Assembly: GCA_002914805.1 (NCBI GenBank)
Contig: JXTB01000560.1
Coordinates: 1 to 64,000 of the forward strand
DNA: 64,000 nt
From: Parasponia andersonii
Lineage: Eukaryota > Streptophyta > Magnoliopsida > Rosales > Cannabaceae
Reading direction: 5' to 3'
In this document: piece after piece, positions 34,161 through 45,828 of the stretch
Layout: every line of letters begins with the position of its first letter
Position numbering within the stretch: the stretch's first letter is position 1
Program-made: the position numbers and the translations under genes
The notes under the pieces: model-generated
What the model was told of the DNA's origin: nothing
What the model saw: only the letters and a program-made list of their open reading frames with translations
The model's database searches: none

Positions 34161-35959
34161 AAGTGAGGTTAAGCTAGATACTAACAACCGCCCCAATTTG
34201 GACAAAATGAGATTTCAGAACATGTGAATTGCATATCTCATTCTGTATTAATAATTTTAATAAAATATTATATTTTGTATAGTTTTACATTGCCACCAAT
34301 GTCCATTCAAAAGTAAAATATAATATTTAGAATTTTTTTCTTAATATATTTTTCCCCCGAATTATGTTGATTGTCTCAAATTGCCGCCTCCAGTTTCAAA
34401 TTTGTCCTTCATACCTTTAAAATCATTAGTTTGTTAGGCAAATAAAAGAAAAATGTCGTGTGTAAGACACACAGGATCTAAATTTGGAGAGTTTTATCTT
34501 TTATTAATTACCACATTAGGTTAGTGGGAAATTAGGTTGACAGTATAATTAAGAAGAGAAAAAAGATTAAAAAAGAACTTAAACTCAAAAATAAAAAGAA
34601 AAAGAAAACTCAAAAAAACCAAATCACCATTGCTAGGAGGAAATTTTTCTCGTTTATCCAAAGCCAATCAAAACTAGAAATGAATAATATTTCCAAAGGC
34701 TCAATCAACTAACTCGATGTGAGTAATATAAATATACAATAACACACTATGCATTGCAAAACTTCCAAAACCAAACACGCGATAGAATAAAAATCAAGCC
34801 GCTATCCCAAAAATCATTAACACCCTAATTTTTTATCATACGATAAAACCAACATAAATTAGAAAAACCTAGTCCATTTTTTTAAATAATCGAAAAAGGA
34901 ATTTAAAGAAGTAAAATAATTGGGGAAATCTGAGGTGCTAGTGCCGATTACTTCGGCTCCATTGTTTGAAAAGAGAAATTGAGATGTTTTGTTGTATATA
35001 TGGTCTAATTTCTCTTAGCAAACGAGATGAAGATCAAGAAAGAGAAAAGCGGTGTATGGTGTATGATCTATCTCTAAGAATTTGAGAGAATAAATGAGTA
35101 AAGTAATGGTACAATTTTTTTTTTTGGCCGATTTTTAAGCGAGTATGCAGAATTAGCATACTGTACTACTTGTCATTTGTATCATCCACTAAAAGAAAAG
35201 GTCCTTTCACTAAAAAAATGTTGCTAATAAAACCACTAAATTTTTTAGTTAATAGTAACTATTCCTACTTCTGGTGTAAATGGTCCCAAGTTGAACTCCT
35301 ACCATCCAGGAATAAATACATAATTAAGGAAGACAAATCATTTAGTCTCCCATTATTCTTTTGAGGGACTTGATAACTCACTAAAAGGCAAGTAAAATTA
35401 ATGGCTATAGCGAGTTATATTTTAACCGGTTGAGCTAAATAACAAATTCTTTAAAAGTTGTGAAAAGTAAAACAGAGGGGTGAAAAAGTAAAAACAAATC
35501 AATTTAATAATAGGAAAAAGTAAAAAAAGGGCTGAAATGGTAATTTTGCTAGCAAGTTAGAGGGACTTTCTGGTACTTTAGAACAATTTTTTGATAGCTT
35601 GGAACGAATTTTTGGCCAAAGAAAAAAATCTGATTTGTTGTAGGTTCAACAAATTATTGACGTCTTCTTTATTTTTTCAAAGAGACAATGAAATCTTATC
35701 TTCCTTCTACTTTTTTCAAGGGAATACTGAAAGTATTTTGTCTTCTTCCATTTCATTGAACAAACTTATTTCAAATATAATAAATACTTATTTATTTCTT
35801 ATAACATATATTGAATTATAATTTCACCAAATTATTTAGTTTAAAATTTTTATTTATTTAATTTATGCTATTATAAAACTAAATTATATCATGAAATATT
35901 TCATTTAGGATTGAATTTTTGTTTCTAAAAATTGTGCAAGACAATCAAATAAATGTTCA
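34161..35959. other. AT-rich spacer
   Basis: No gene, RNA or recognisable element seen. Short chance ORFs only (about 35170-35364, 35591-35821). Confidence 0.5.
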
Positions 35960-36840
35960 TGTACGTGATAGCATAATTCGATATATAACTCCATGTGTAT
36001 ATAAATAATTCATATACAGGCATTGAAAATTTAAAATATTAATGTCACAATATTTTAGTTATACGCAAGTAACCCAATATATTATCGTAAAGTCAAGTTA
36101 GACTATAGTAAATTAATTTTTCATTAGTTGGTGATATTTAACATTAATTTAATTCTAAGTGTGCATAGTTTGATATTGTAGCTAGTGTAGTATAGCTGTA
36201 TAATGATTAGTCAAACACCATTACATATTATCACATGCTTAAGTTATAATGTTATTGATTATTTTTTTTATATTAATTAGTAAAATTTCACATCAAAAAT
36301 TAATATTACCGAGCTTAATTTGATAAAATAGTAGGCTATACTTAATAGAATAAAATTTCTTATTATCACATGCCTAAGTTATAACAAATATGAATCAATT
36401 CTTATTAGCTAACAAAATTTAACATTGTTTTACTACCACTAAGTATAATTTGACAAAGCAGTTGTTTATTATGTATCCTCACATATTTCACTAAGACTTA
36501 ATGGGTTAGTTTTATACTGAATTAACGACATTTGACATGGATTTAATACATCTAAGGATATTGATATAATTTGGTGGCTTATCGTCCTTGGTGGAATATT
36601 ATTATATACTATCACATACATAATTAAAATTTAAATTTGTTAATTTTGCATTTATTATTAAAATTTCACTTCATAAATATTCATATATATTAATATCACG
36701 AAGCATAATTTGACAAAACAATAAACTATAATACTAAGTTGAACATTATTACATACTATCACATAATTAAGTTAGATTATAATCGTCTAATTTTGTATTA
36801 ATTAACGAAACTTCACACTAACTTATTGGGTAAGTCCACA
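35960..36840. repeat. Degenerate tandem-repeat field, unit about 120-150 bp
   Basis: A core word AAGYATAATTTGACAAAACA or variants recurs near 36168, 36318, 36448, 36567 and 36708, with a weaker copy near 35972. Other shared words recur in the same order between cores: ATTATTACATATTATCACAT, CTTAAGTTATAA and TTAACGAAATTTCACAT. The units are too diverged to be recent. The array looks like an old AT-rich minisatellite or satellite remnant. Confidence 0.65.
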
Positions 36841-37260
36841 ATAGAAACCCCTGCTTTGTTTCTACTAATGAAGATAAATTCAATGGTCTTGATTAATCTC
36901 AATTATGAACTACTCCCATTCGGCCCTAAAGTACCAAATTCAGTAGACATGAATTAAATCCAACAAAGCATCCAAGAAAGAAAAAAAAAATAGAATTTTA
37001 ACAGACCAACCTTCATAATTAGATTTCAAAGCAAAGCATATACAAGTGCCCATCTATGTAAAAAAAGGTGAATAATTTTTTTCCAAAGAATCAAAGAATG
37101 CCCAAGACCTAGTTTACTCTGATGCTAGTTAAGGATTTTTTTTCTTCATTTTTGAAATCAAGAACAAAAAGAAATTAAAAAAGCTTGAAAGTTGATAAAA
37201 GGTATGTGATTGTAATGCTGCGGTAAATCTTGATTGAGAAAATATTAATTTACTGCTTTG
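36841..37260. other. Spacer before the chromovirus
   Basis: No feature seen. Confidence 0.5.
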
Positions 37261-37914
37261 TGTCACGACCCTAGCCTCAAACTAGACAATCGTGTGGCAC
37301 TTAGCACAGTCCGTCGCACTAAGTCAGCCTACCAATACTCAAGAAAGGGACTTAGAATAAGCTTTTGAGACAAAGTGGTAAGGATGAAAGAGTTTAGGTG
37401 AATGAAAGCATTGTATTACTCTTAGAATGCTTACAACTCTCACAAATGAGATTTGTGTACAATTGAACCTAAGGGGTCCTTTATATATACAAAGCCTAAT
37501 TCAACTAATGGTTATAATCGTGCTTAGTGGCATGATCTTACAAAGGGTCTAGAATATTCTCAAATAAAATTACAATATCTACAAAGATATTTACATAGAG
37601 AATTCTAGAACAAATATGGTCTAGATCCTTCTAAGAGGTTCACCCACCATCTTGGCTCTTCCAAGTTAGTCTAGGAGCTTCTAGGACTGTCCAACCCATC
37701 TAGCACCATCTAGCCTTGTCTAGAACCTTTTAGGACTTAGTAGTGCTAACTAGAGTCTTCTAGTATGGCCAAGACCTCTCTTGATCATTCTAGAAGTGTC
37801 CACCACGTTCTAGGGTCTTCCTTAATCTTTTTGGGTGAGCAGTATATATAGAGAACCTTAGAGTCATGAGCAACAATATTTAGATTTTGGGAGCCAAATG
37901 AGCGGGGGGTAACA
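37261..37914 (-). repeat. 3' LTR of chromovirus (37-45 kb)
   Basis: Begins TGTCACGACCCTAG and ends GGTAACA on plus. Direct repeat of 44354-45007. Confidence 0.92.
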
Positions 37915-37959
37915 CCCTCCCCCACTTAAGTTCACGACGTCCTCGTCGCGCTATCGACT

Positions 37960-40740
37960 TCGAACCGCTCGATATGGTTTTTGAATTGCCACAAGGCATC
38001 TTAATGCTCCCAGCTAGCCTCGGTCTCAGGCAAATTCTTCTATTTCACTAAATATTCTTGATAATTAGGAACACCACGTCAGCGGATCAAGCGATCAGCC
38101 AAAATGCACTCCACCTCTTTATCAAAAGAGGTTACCACCGTAGAAGGAACCCTTTTGGATTCACCCCTTGAAGGATCTCTCTCATCTCCACGGTAGGGTT
38201 TTAGCATGCTAACATGGAAAACAGAGAAAATCTTTAACTTGGCAGGGAGTTGAAGCTTATGAGAAATCTTACTTACATGCTTGAGTACTGGAAATGACCC
38301 TCATATTTACGCACCAACCCTTTATGTACCTTCCGTAAGGTTTTGAATTATTGGAGCAATAACTTGACAAGGACTAGATCCCCCTCTTGGTACTCAATGT
38401 GCCTCATTTTTTTGTTGTCCCACTTCTTCATTCTTTTAGAAGCTTTGTTCAAGTAGGCCATAGCCAACTCCACTTATTCATGTCATGCCTTAGCAAACTT
38501 GAATACTGCAGGACTCTTCACATCATAACTTGTCACTAAGGCATGTGGGGTCATAGGTTGTTGAACCATAACTATCTCGAAGGGACTCTTGCCCGTAGAC
38601 TCGCTCCTCTGGAGGTTAAAGGAGAATTGGGCTACATCAAGTAAATTTACCCAATCTATTTGATTGGTACTCACAAAGTGCCTCATATATAGCTCCAGTA
38701 AGGCATTCACCCTTTCCGTCTGGCCATCGCTTTGGGGGTGAAAGCTAGTGGAAAAGTTCAAGTCTGAACCTATCAACTTGAACAATTCTGTCCAAAACCT
38801 TCCAGTGAATCGGGGATCACGATCACTTACAATATTTGATGGGACTCTCCAAAGCTTCACGATATGCTTCATAAAGAGCTGCACAGTCTCTTCGGCAGGA
38901 TAATCAGGTGAAGTAGGAATAAAGGTGGCATACTTACTGAAGCGATCCACTACTACTATAATACTACCAAATCCCTCCGACTTAGGTAGACTAGTGATAA
39001 AATCCATGGAAACACTCTCCCATGGCCTCTCAGGAATGAGAAAAGGTTCCAACATTCTGCCCGATGATTGTTGTTCCACTTTATCTTGTTGGCGCATAAG
39101 ACAAGTTTGTATATAGGCCTCGACATCATCCCTAAGTTGAGGCCAATAGTAGATAGATTTGATAAGAGCAAGAGTGCGTTTCTGGCTTGGGTGACCATCC
39201 CACAAGGAATCGTGGCACTCTTTGATGAGCTTTTTGCTTGAGTTCTTCCACTTAGGCACATAGAGTCGATTGTCTTTGGCATAGAGAAGTCTGTCGCTCA
39301 GCCAAAATCGTCTCGTCTTTCCCTCCGTTACTAGGGGCAGCAGACTCTTTGTAAGAACATCGTGTTCTAGTTCTTCCTTGACTTTCTCTATCAAGGTGCT
39401 ATCGGACCTGCTTAAGGTGGCCAGCTCCGTCTTTCTGATTAGGGCATCTGCCACTACATTGGTCTTCCCAGGCTTGTATTCAAGCTTGTACTCGAATTCT
39501 GCAAAGAAGTCTTGCCACCGAACTTGCTTGGGACTCAACTTTTTCTGAGTTTGAAAGTAGCTTGTGGCTACATTGTCAGTCATGATCGTAAAGTGAGTAC
39601 CTAACAAGTAGTGCCGCCATACCCTTAGGCAATAAATAACAGCAGTCATCTCTTTTTCTTGCTAGCGTCTCTCAGTGTCATTAAGCTTGCAGTTTTTATA
39701 AGCAATTAGACGCCATTCTTGCATTAGTACTCCGCCAATAGTAAAGTCAGAGGCATCCGTGTGAAGCTCATATGCCTTTGAGTGATCGGGTAAATTGAGA
39801 ACTGGCTCATCGCTTACTGCCCTCTTCAAGTCTTGGAATGAATCTTGACACTCAAGTGTCCATTCCCAAGACTTGTTCTTCTTGACTAGGTTAGTAAGTG
39901 GCACTACTCTTGCTGAGTAGGACTTGATAAACTGCCTATAATAGTTCACAATTCCGAGAAAGAATCTTAACTCTGGCACCTTAGTAGAAGGCTCCCACTC
40001 TTAGATGGCTTGCAACTTGGCTTCATCCGTCATAAGTTTCCCATCCTTTATCTTATGCCCTAGGAACATCACTTCTTCTTGGGTAAGGGAGCAATTCTCC
40101 TTCTTGATGAATAGTTAGTTTTCCCTCAAGACCTCGAACACCTTCCTTAAATGTTCTAGGTACTCTTCCATGGTCTTGCTATAGATGACTATATCATCAA
40201 GATAGACTAGCACCTGCAAAAGGTAACAGGTGCATTGGTAAGACCAAATGACATGACTAAGAACTCATAAGCACCATACCTTATCACGCACGTGGTCTTG
40301 GACTCATCTCCCTCTGCTATACGTACTTGATAGTATCCCGAGCATATATCAAGCTTTGAGAAATATCTAGTGTTCCCAAGTTGATCGAACAAGTCGGCAG
40401 TAAGTGGGATGGGGTACTTGTTCTTCACCGTCACCTTGTTAAGAGCCTGGTAATCAATGCACATCCTTAGTGAGCCATCTTTTTTCCTCTGGAATAACAC
40501 CGAGGCACCGAAAGGAGGTTTAGAGGGCCTGATGAAACCCGCATCAAGCAACTCCTTTAGTTGTTTCTGGAGTTCTGCTAACTCCGGAAGGGCCATTCGA
40601 TAGGGACTCATCGCAGGTGGCCTAGTGCCTAGCTCAAGCTCGATTTCATGATCCACCTCTCTCCTAAGTGGAAGTTTCTTAGGCAGGGCATCATGCATCA
40701 CATCTTGAAATTCATCCAAGATAGTTTACACCTCTATGGG
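37960..40740 (-). pseudogene. Chromovirus pol: RT, RNase H, integrase, chromodomain
   Basis: RT starts near 40719 and shows [18 protein letters not shown] and SFGLTNAP boxes. About 14 residues are then missing, and the catalytic box YLDDIVIYSK resumes in another frame near 40200. RNase H follows (about 39979-39540, with HTDASDFTIGG and DALIRKTEL). Integrase is largely in one 388-codon frame (39649-38483). Its D, D, E residues are kept (SMDFITSLP, SDRDPRFTG, GQTERVN), but one zinc-binding Cys is now Arg (CLMRQ). A chromodomain at about 38130-37970 has three internal stops. It is recognisable from ECILADRLIR, NYQEYLVK and SWEH. Chromodomains steer insertion into heterochromatin. The region cannot give a functional polyprotein. 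Confidence 0.88.
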
Positions 40741-40899
40741 CAGGTTACCTTGAGGTTCCAACTCTTTATCATCATGCTCCTTTAGGATGGCTAAGTAACT
40801 CTCCTTCTCTCTTCTCAAGCCCTTCTTGAATTGAAATGCAGAGAGTACTTTGTTTCCTGCTTTTGTGGACTGCATCATTGGTACCACACTAGCCTTTTC

Positions 40900-42686
40900 T
40901 GTTGGTAAATTGATCTAACACTTAGGAAAATCATGCATGCATGCAGATATAGAAAATACATGATCATATCATGAATGCAACTGAAAAATAACGGATTTAG
41001 GTTTTAAAATTTTTACATGAAAATAGTTTTCATAACCATATAACACACATGCATCATATATAGAATCATGTATAACATAAATCAAATCTAGATACAAAAC
41101 TCTAGAGATGAGATTAGGATTTACCTCTTGTAGGGTGTTCCTTCTTGATCTCTATATTGATGGTGATCAAACCTCCAACCCTAGATTTTCTTGTCTATGC
41201 TCTTGTTCTTGGTTGATGAAGTGACTGGGCACCAAGTCGAAACCTTCGTTGGAAAACGATCAAAAACACCTTCTTGATCCTATGGAACACCGGGATATGA
41301 GATGGGACTGTGAGATAGTAGGAAACGTTTTCTCTCTTCTCTTTCTCTTGGCCGATTTTTCTCAATCTCTCCCTGTATGACTCTCTTAGAGTTATTGTGC
41401 TGTTTTTTCTCTTATATATCTTATATATATGAGACCCAAAATTGCTAACTCTAGTCCAATTAAGATTGGGCTTATTCTCCAATTTGGGCTTTTGGTGTAT
41501 TTTTATGAATATGTCCAACTCATGAAACTTATTTATAAAAATACCAACTTCTGTGTAGAATCATTATTTTACACAGTTTCATGAAACTAATTTCACAAAT
41601 ACCACTAACCAATTAATGAGCTTAATTGAGCTAGACAAGTGACCTAATGGATCCAAATAATCTAAGCTCCAATAATATGATAAATACACAATAACTCTTA
41701 TTATGGTATTTATATAAATATTATTAATAAATGGGACACTCTACTAAAGGCCCAATACTGCACTCTTAGATTAAATGTCATGCCTTTTATAGAGATTTAA
41801 TCAACTAACCTTAATTAACAAATCTATCTAGCATATTCTATACCACATATATAATCCCTATACAATGTCGTAGTTGGATAAGTGAAATTACCATATTACC
41901 CCTCCAACACCTATTTACCTTTAAGTTGCCATCTTTCTATCAAGAAATAATGTTGTCGATAATTTTGTTCTCAATGGCCATTTAGACAAAATTATCAACC
42001 AATTCACAAAGTGAATACTAAGATCTTAGATTTAATTATTCCATGAATTTTGAAAGAACCTAAAGTGACATTAATATATAATGTCCTTAACTATTTGGTG
42101 TTCCCATCAATTCATAAGTCATAACCTCCAATATGCCAAAATCCACCTCTAACTTCATAGAGGTTAGTCTTTTAACAAATCAAAAGGCTATAACCCATGA
42201 AAGCAAGTCTAGTCAAACATCAAGGATTAAGATTTATATGCTAAGAGCTAGTTTGTGATAATATAATAATTGAGTTACGGCACTCCAATTCTTTATATTA
42301 CCTAGTCCAGTTTAATATACATAACTTGTTTATATTGTATTAGTGTTTCTATCAGAAGTCAGATACTTCAATGATTTGAGACAAGTCATTCCCGTTAAGA
42401 TAGACAGATACTACAACCTATAGTAAATAAAGTATTCCATCTTTATTTACAGATTGTAAACTACTTCATTTAGACTTAGATAAAGAAACAAGTCTCCCCA
42501 TAATTAACACTTAATCATGTTTGTTTCTTTATACACATGTAAAGTTATGAAATATTTTTCAGATGAATAAACTATTCAACTGAGATAGTTTAATCTAGCA
42601 AATATCATAATTTCGTATAAGAGATAGTTGTTTATACTCAAAAGGGTAAAATTAGAAATCTACTTTTTAGGGCAAAAATCATAATA
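40900..42686 (-). mobile_element. Solo LTR D nested in the chromovirus
   Basis: A 1.79-kb insertion flanked by a perfect 5-bp duplication TTTTC (40895-40899, 42687-42691). Taking out the insert and one TTTTC joins the protease frame directly to downstream pol sequence, which confirms the borders. The left end is TGTTGG. The right end is ...ATAATA rather than CCAACA, so that terminus has mutated. The inner sequence is clearly related to 45829-47482, for example TGAGCTTAATTGAGCTAGAC, CTTAGATTAAATGTCAT and ACAAAGTGAATACTAAGATC. Orientation is inferred from the sister copy. It has no coding sequence. Confidence 0.85.
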
Positions 42687-43060
42687 TTTTCACCATCCAT
42701 GATGCATATAGAGTTAGCAAAAGGAACAGGGAATGCCTGCACTGTATCAAGGAATTCCAGACCAAGCACCACCATGAAATCATCTATTGGCGCCACTGAT
42801 AAGTCGACTTGGCCAGCGCATGCACCTAGGCTAGCCTTAACACCATGAGCAACCACGTGGATGAGGCGTGCTGCTGAGTTCACTGCCTTAAGAGAGCCTC
42901 CTCCATTGGAAACTGTCAAGCCCAACTGCCTAGCTTCTTCAACAGAGACGAAGTTGTGGGATGCACCCATGTCAACCAAGACTTTAGTGACTTTGCCATT
43001 GATTATTGCATTCATAAAGAGTAAGTCCTTAGCTTGTGACTAAAGGGCCGATCGCAAGGC
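42638..43060 (-). pseudogene. Chromovirus aspartic protease, cut by solo LTR D
   Basis: The segment 43015-42687 encodes a retropepsin-like fold with KVLVDMGASHNFVS, where the usual D-T/S-G triad is D-M-G (ACG to ATG is a single transition). The second half shows IDDFMVVLGLEFLDTVQAFP. The ORF's last 17 codons come from the inserted LTR and are not part of the protease. Confidence 0.8.
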
Positions 43061-44299
43061 ATTAAGGAGTTGCAAGGAACAAACACGTGCACCACCATCT
43101 TCTCTATCACCTCTTTCTTGGTTCGGCTCAGAGGTAATTAAGGCATTGAGAGCTTTCTTCTTCGGACACTCGCGTGCCCAATGTGGCCCATCGCAAAGAA
43201 AACACTTGACTCTTCGTTTGGAGAAGTCACGGTCTTCCTTCCCTTTGCCCTTGTCTTTGTGCCTATAGGAGGAACTATCTTTGTTCTATTTTCCTCCATT
43301 TGTTTGCTCTCTCCTACTCTTTACTCCACCACCCTTCTTATCTTTGGCCTTAGAAGGGTCCTTGTTGGTATAGTAATCAATAAGGCTCTCGGCTACCGCA
43401 ATAGTATTGGCCAAGTCCTGGATGCCACAGTGCTTGAGCTCTAACTTGGCCTAGTTCTCAAGACCATCCATGAACAAGAATATGGTATCTTTATTTGAAG
43501 TGTCAGGGACTTCGAGCAAGAGTGTGGTAAACTCTTTCACATAGTCTCTAACACTGCCAAATTATTTGAGGCGGTGAAGATGGCCTCTCGCCTCCTCTTC
43601 GGGATTCTCGAGGAAGAATTACCTTTTTAGCTCCCTTTTGAAGTCATCAAAGGGGGCTATAGTGTACACCTTTCGTTGCATCTCCTCGTGTCTCCACCTC
43701 TACCATAGCATGGTGGTTTCGGTTAGATATAAAGTAGCATTACTAATTTTACCGGCATTGTCTGTCACACCGGCAGCCTCAAAGTATTTTTTGAGTCCCC
43801 ATAGGAAGTTCTCAACTTCCCTAGTATTGCGAGTACCATTGAAGGTCTTTGGTTTAGGTACCTCAACCGCCTCAATGGTTATTGTAGTGGTCACCCTCGT
43901 GGCCACTGCTCACTTGCACAAAACAAGATCACCACCCATCTCATCTACTCTAAGTAAAATATTAGTGACTTCTCTTTGGAAGAAATCTCGTACCTTGGAA
44001 ATTTCCAAATGAAGGGACTCAATCTCACACCTTAAGTCAGCCTCTAGCCCACCAAGTGCATCTTTAATGCCGCTGTGGATGTCCGTATCCTCGGTCTCCA
44101 AACCGTCACAACAGCTATCCAGATCATCTACATGCTCGCCCAATGTGCCCAAGTTGGACTCTAGTTGGAGCACTCTAGCCTCCAAGCTAGTCACCACGTC
44201 CCTCGACTTACTGTGGATAGCACCTTTCTTCCCTTCATCATGCCTACATTCAGAAGCACTAACTTCGATGGGATCAGGAGTTAAAGCTACGGTCTTCAT
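43061..44299 (-). pseudogene. Chromovirus gag
   Basis: An N-terminal acidic coiled-coil part (44299-43910) follows the primer site by about 40 bases. A retrotransposon gag domain starts near 43890, with VPKPKTFNGTRN and EVENFLWGLKKYF, and is broken by stops. A CCHC zinc knuckle of the form CFLCDGPHWAREC followed by PKKKA lies near 43195-43155. Multiple stops and a frameshift separate the parts. Confidence 0.82.
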
Positions 44300-44338
44300 T
44301 TAGACAATGGAGCCACTAAGATATAACGAGCAACTGAA

Positions 44339-44350
44339 CCTCTAATACCA
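44339..44350 (-). other. Primer-binding site of chromovirus (37-45 kb)
   Basis: On minus this reads TGGTATTAGAGG, three bases inside the LTR. One change separates it from TGGTATCAGAGC, the initiator-tRNA-Met site of many plant elements. Confidence 0.75.
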
Positions 44351-44353
44351 CGT

Positions 44354-45007
44354 TGTCACAACCCTAGCCTCAAACTAGACAATTGTATGGCACTTAACAC
44401 AGTCTGTCACACTAAGTCAGCCTACCAATACTCAAGAAAGGGACTTAAAGTAAGCTTTTGAGACAAAGTGGTAAGAATGAGAGAATTTAGGTGAATGAAA
44501 CTTTTGTATTACTCTTAAAATGCTTATAACTCTCACAAATGGGACTTGTGTACAAATGAACTCAAAGGGCCCTTTATATAGGCAAAGCCTAAATCAACCA
44601 ACAGTTATGATTATAACAAGTGGCATGATCTTAAAAAGGGTCTAGAATATTCTCAAATAAAATTACAATATCTACAAAGATATTTACATAGAGAATTCTA
44701 GAACAAACATGGTCTAGATCCTTCTAAGAGGTTCACCCACTATCTTGGCTCTTCTAAGTTATTTTATGAGTTTCTAAGGCCGTTCAACCCATCTAGTACC
44801 ATCTAGCCCTGTCTAGAGCTTTTTAGGACTTAGTAGCACCAACGAGAGTCTTTTAGCATGGCCAAGACCTTTCTTGATCATTCTAAAAGTGTCCACCATG
44901 TTCTAGAGTCTTCCTTATTCTTTTTGGGTGAGCAGTATATATAGAGAACCTTAGAGCCATGAGCAACAACATTTGAATTTTGGAAACCAAATGAGCAGGG
45001 CGTAATA
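44354..45007 (-). repeat. 5' LTR of chromovirus (37-45 kb)
   Basis: Starts TGTCACAACCCTAG on plus and ends GGCGTAATA (expected AACA). Direct repeat of 37261-37914. Confidence 0.9.
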
Positions 45008-45828
45008 TTCATCTTATAAGGTTTTAAGTAGAAGACTCGTTCAATGTTTTTTTTAAAAATTTTCTTACTATTCATAATTAAACTAAAGAATTACTTCGTA
45101 TTCAAAATTCAGTTTTTTTAACTTTATAATTGAAATAACTCTCGAAATAAAATTTAAATTCATACACTCTATAAAAATAAACACTCTCAATCATGGTTTA
45201 AAAATAAATACTTATAGAAAATAAAACATAAGATTGTTTAAAATATTTAACTACTATTTATGATCATGCCGCTACCTACCAACCTCTACTAGGATTTAAT
45301 GCTCATCTGGAAAATTTAAATGAATATAATGAGCTTGCGTCCAGTAAACAAATCTCGTGCATGCAATAAATGATGTGTTATATGAATAGTGCACTTTAAG
45401 AACCATAATTATGTATCATCTTTTTTAGAAATATTTTTAGTTCATAAACATTGTCATTTCATAAAACTTTCATATTTGAGCTCATCATAGTGCAATACTA
45501 AGTCTATCAGAAGTGATGGGCCATAAATACTGTTTTATGACAAACATATGTGACCTTTTAACTATTTGGATCCTATATAGCTATCGTACTACAATGACTA
45601 ATATTGCGATTTAAACTTTTATTTTTAACATCGTGATTGTAGGTGATTCAGTCGGATGCCTATATTCATTTCAAGAACTTAACACACACTTTAAAAAAAT
45701 ATTTTTTTTTTAAACATGAATTTTGGATACATAGTAACTTTAAAAATCATAATTTTTCTATGTATTTCATGCAATGCTTGTACATGTTTATGATTCATTA
45801 ACGTGCATACTAAGATGCAAGAGCATAT
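45008..45828. other. AT-rich spacer
   Basis: No feature recognised. Confidence 0.5.

Larger units (their letters stand above)
37261..45007 (-). mobile_element. Ty3/gypsy chromovirus (minus strand) with nested LTR
   Basis: A 7.7-kb element with paired 654-bp LTRs, a primer-binding site next to the right LTR and a polypurine tract (minus AAGTGGGGGAGGG) next to the left LTR. Minus-strand order is gag with a CCHC knuckle, protease, RT, RNase H, integrase, chromodomain. A solo LTR of another family is inserted at 40900-42686. The LTRs differ by roughly 10% over 230 bp compared by eye, mostly C-to-T and G-to-A changes, as expected of methylated DNA. The flanks (CTTTG and TTCAT) do not match, so no target duplication survives. 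Confidence 0.92.

Noticed and set aside
36000..36840. CRISPR-like spacing of repeated words
   Set aside because: Repeats are diverged, unevenly spaced and plant AT-rich. No cas-like gene and no fixed spacer length.
42638..42690. C-terminal extension of the chromovirus protease
   Set aside because: Those codons are read from the inserted solo LTR, not from the element.
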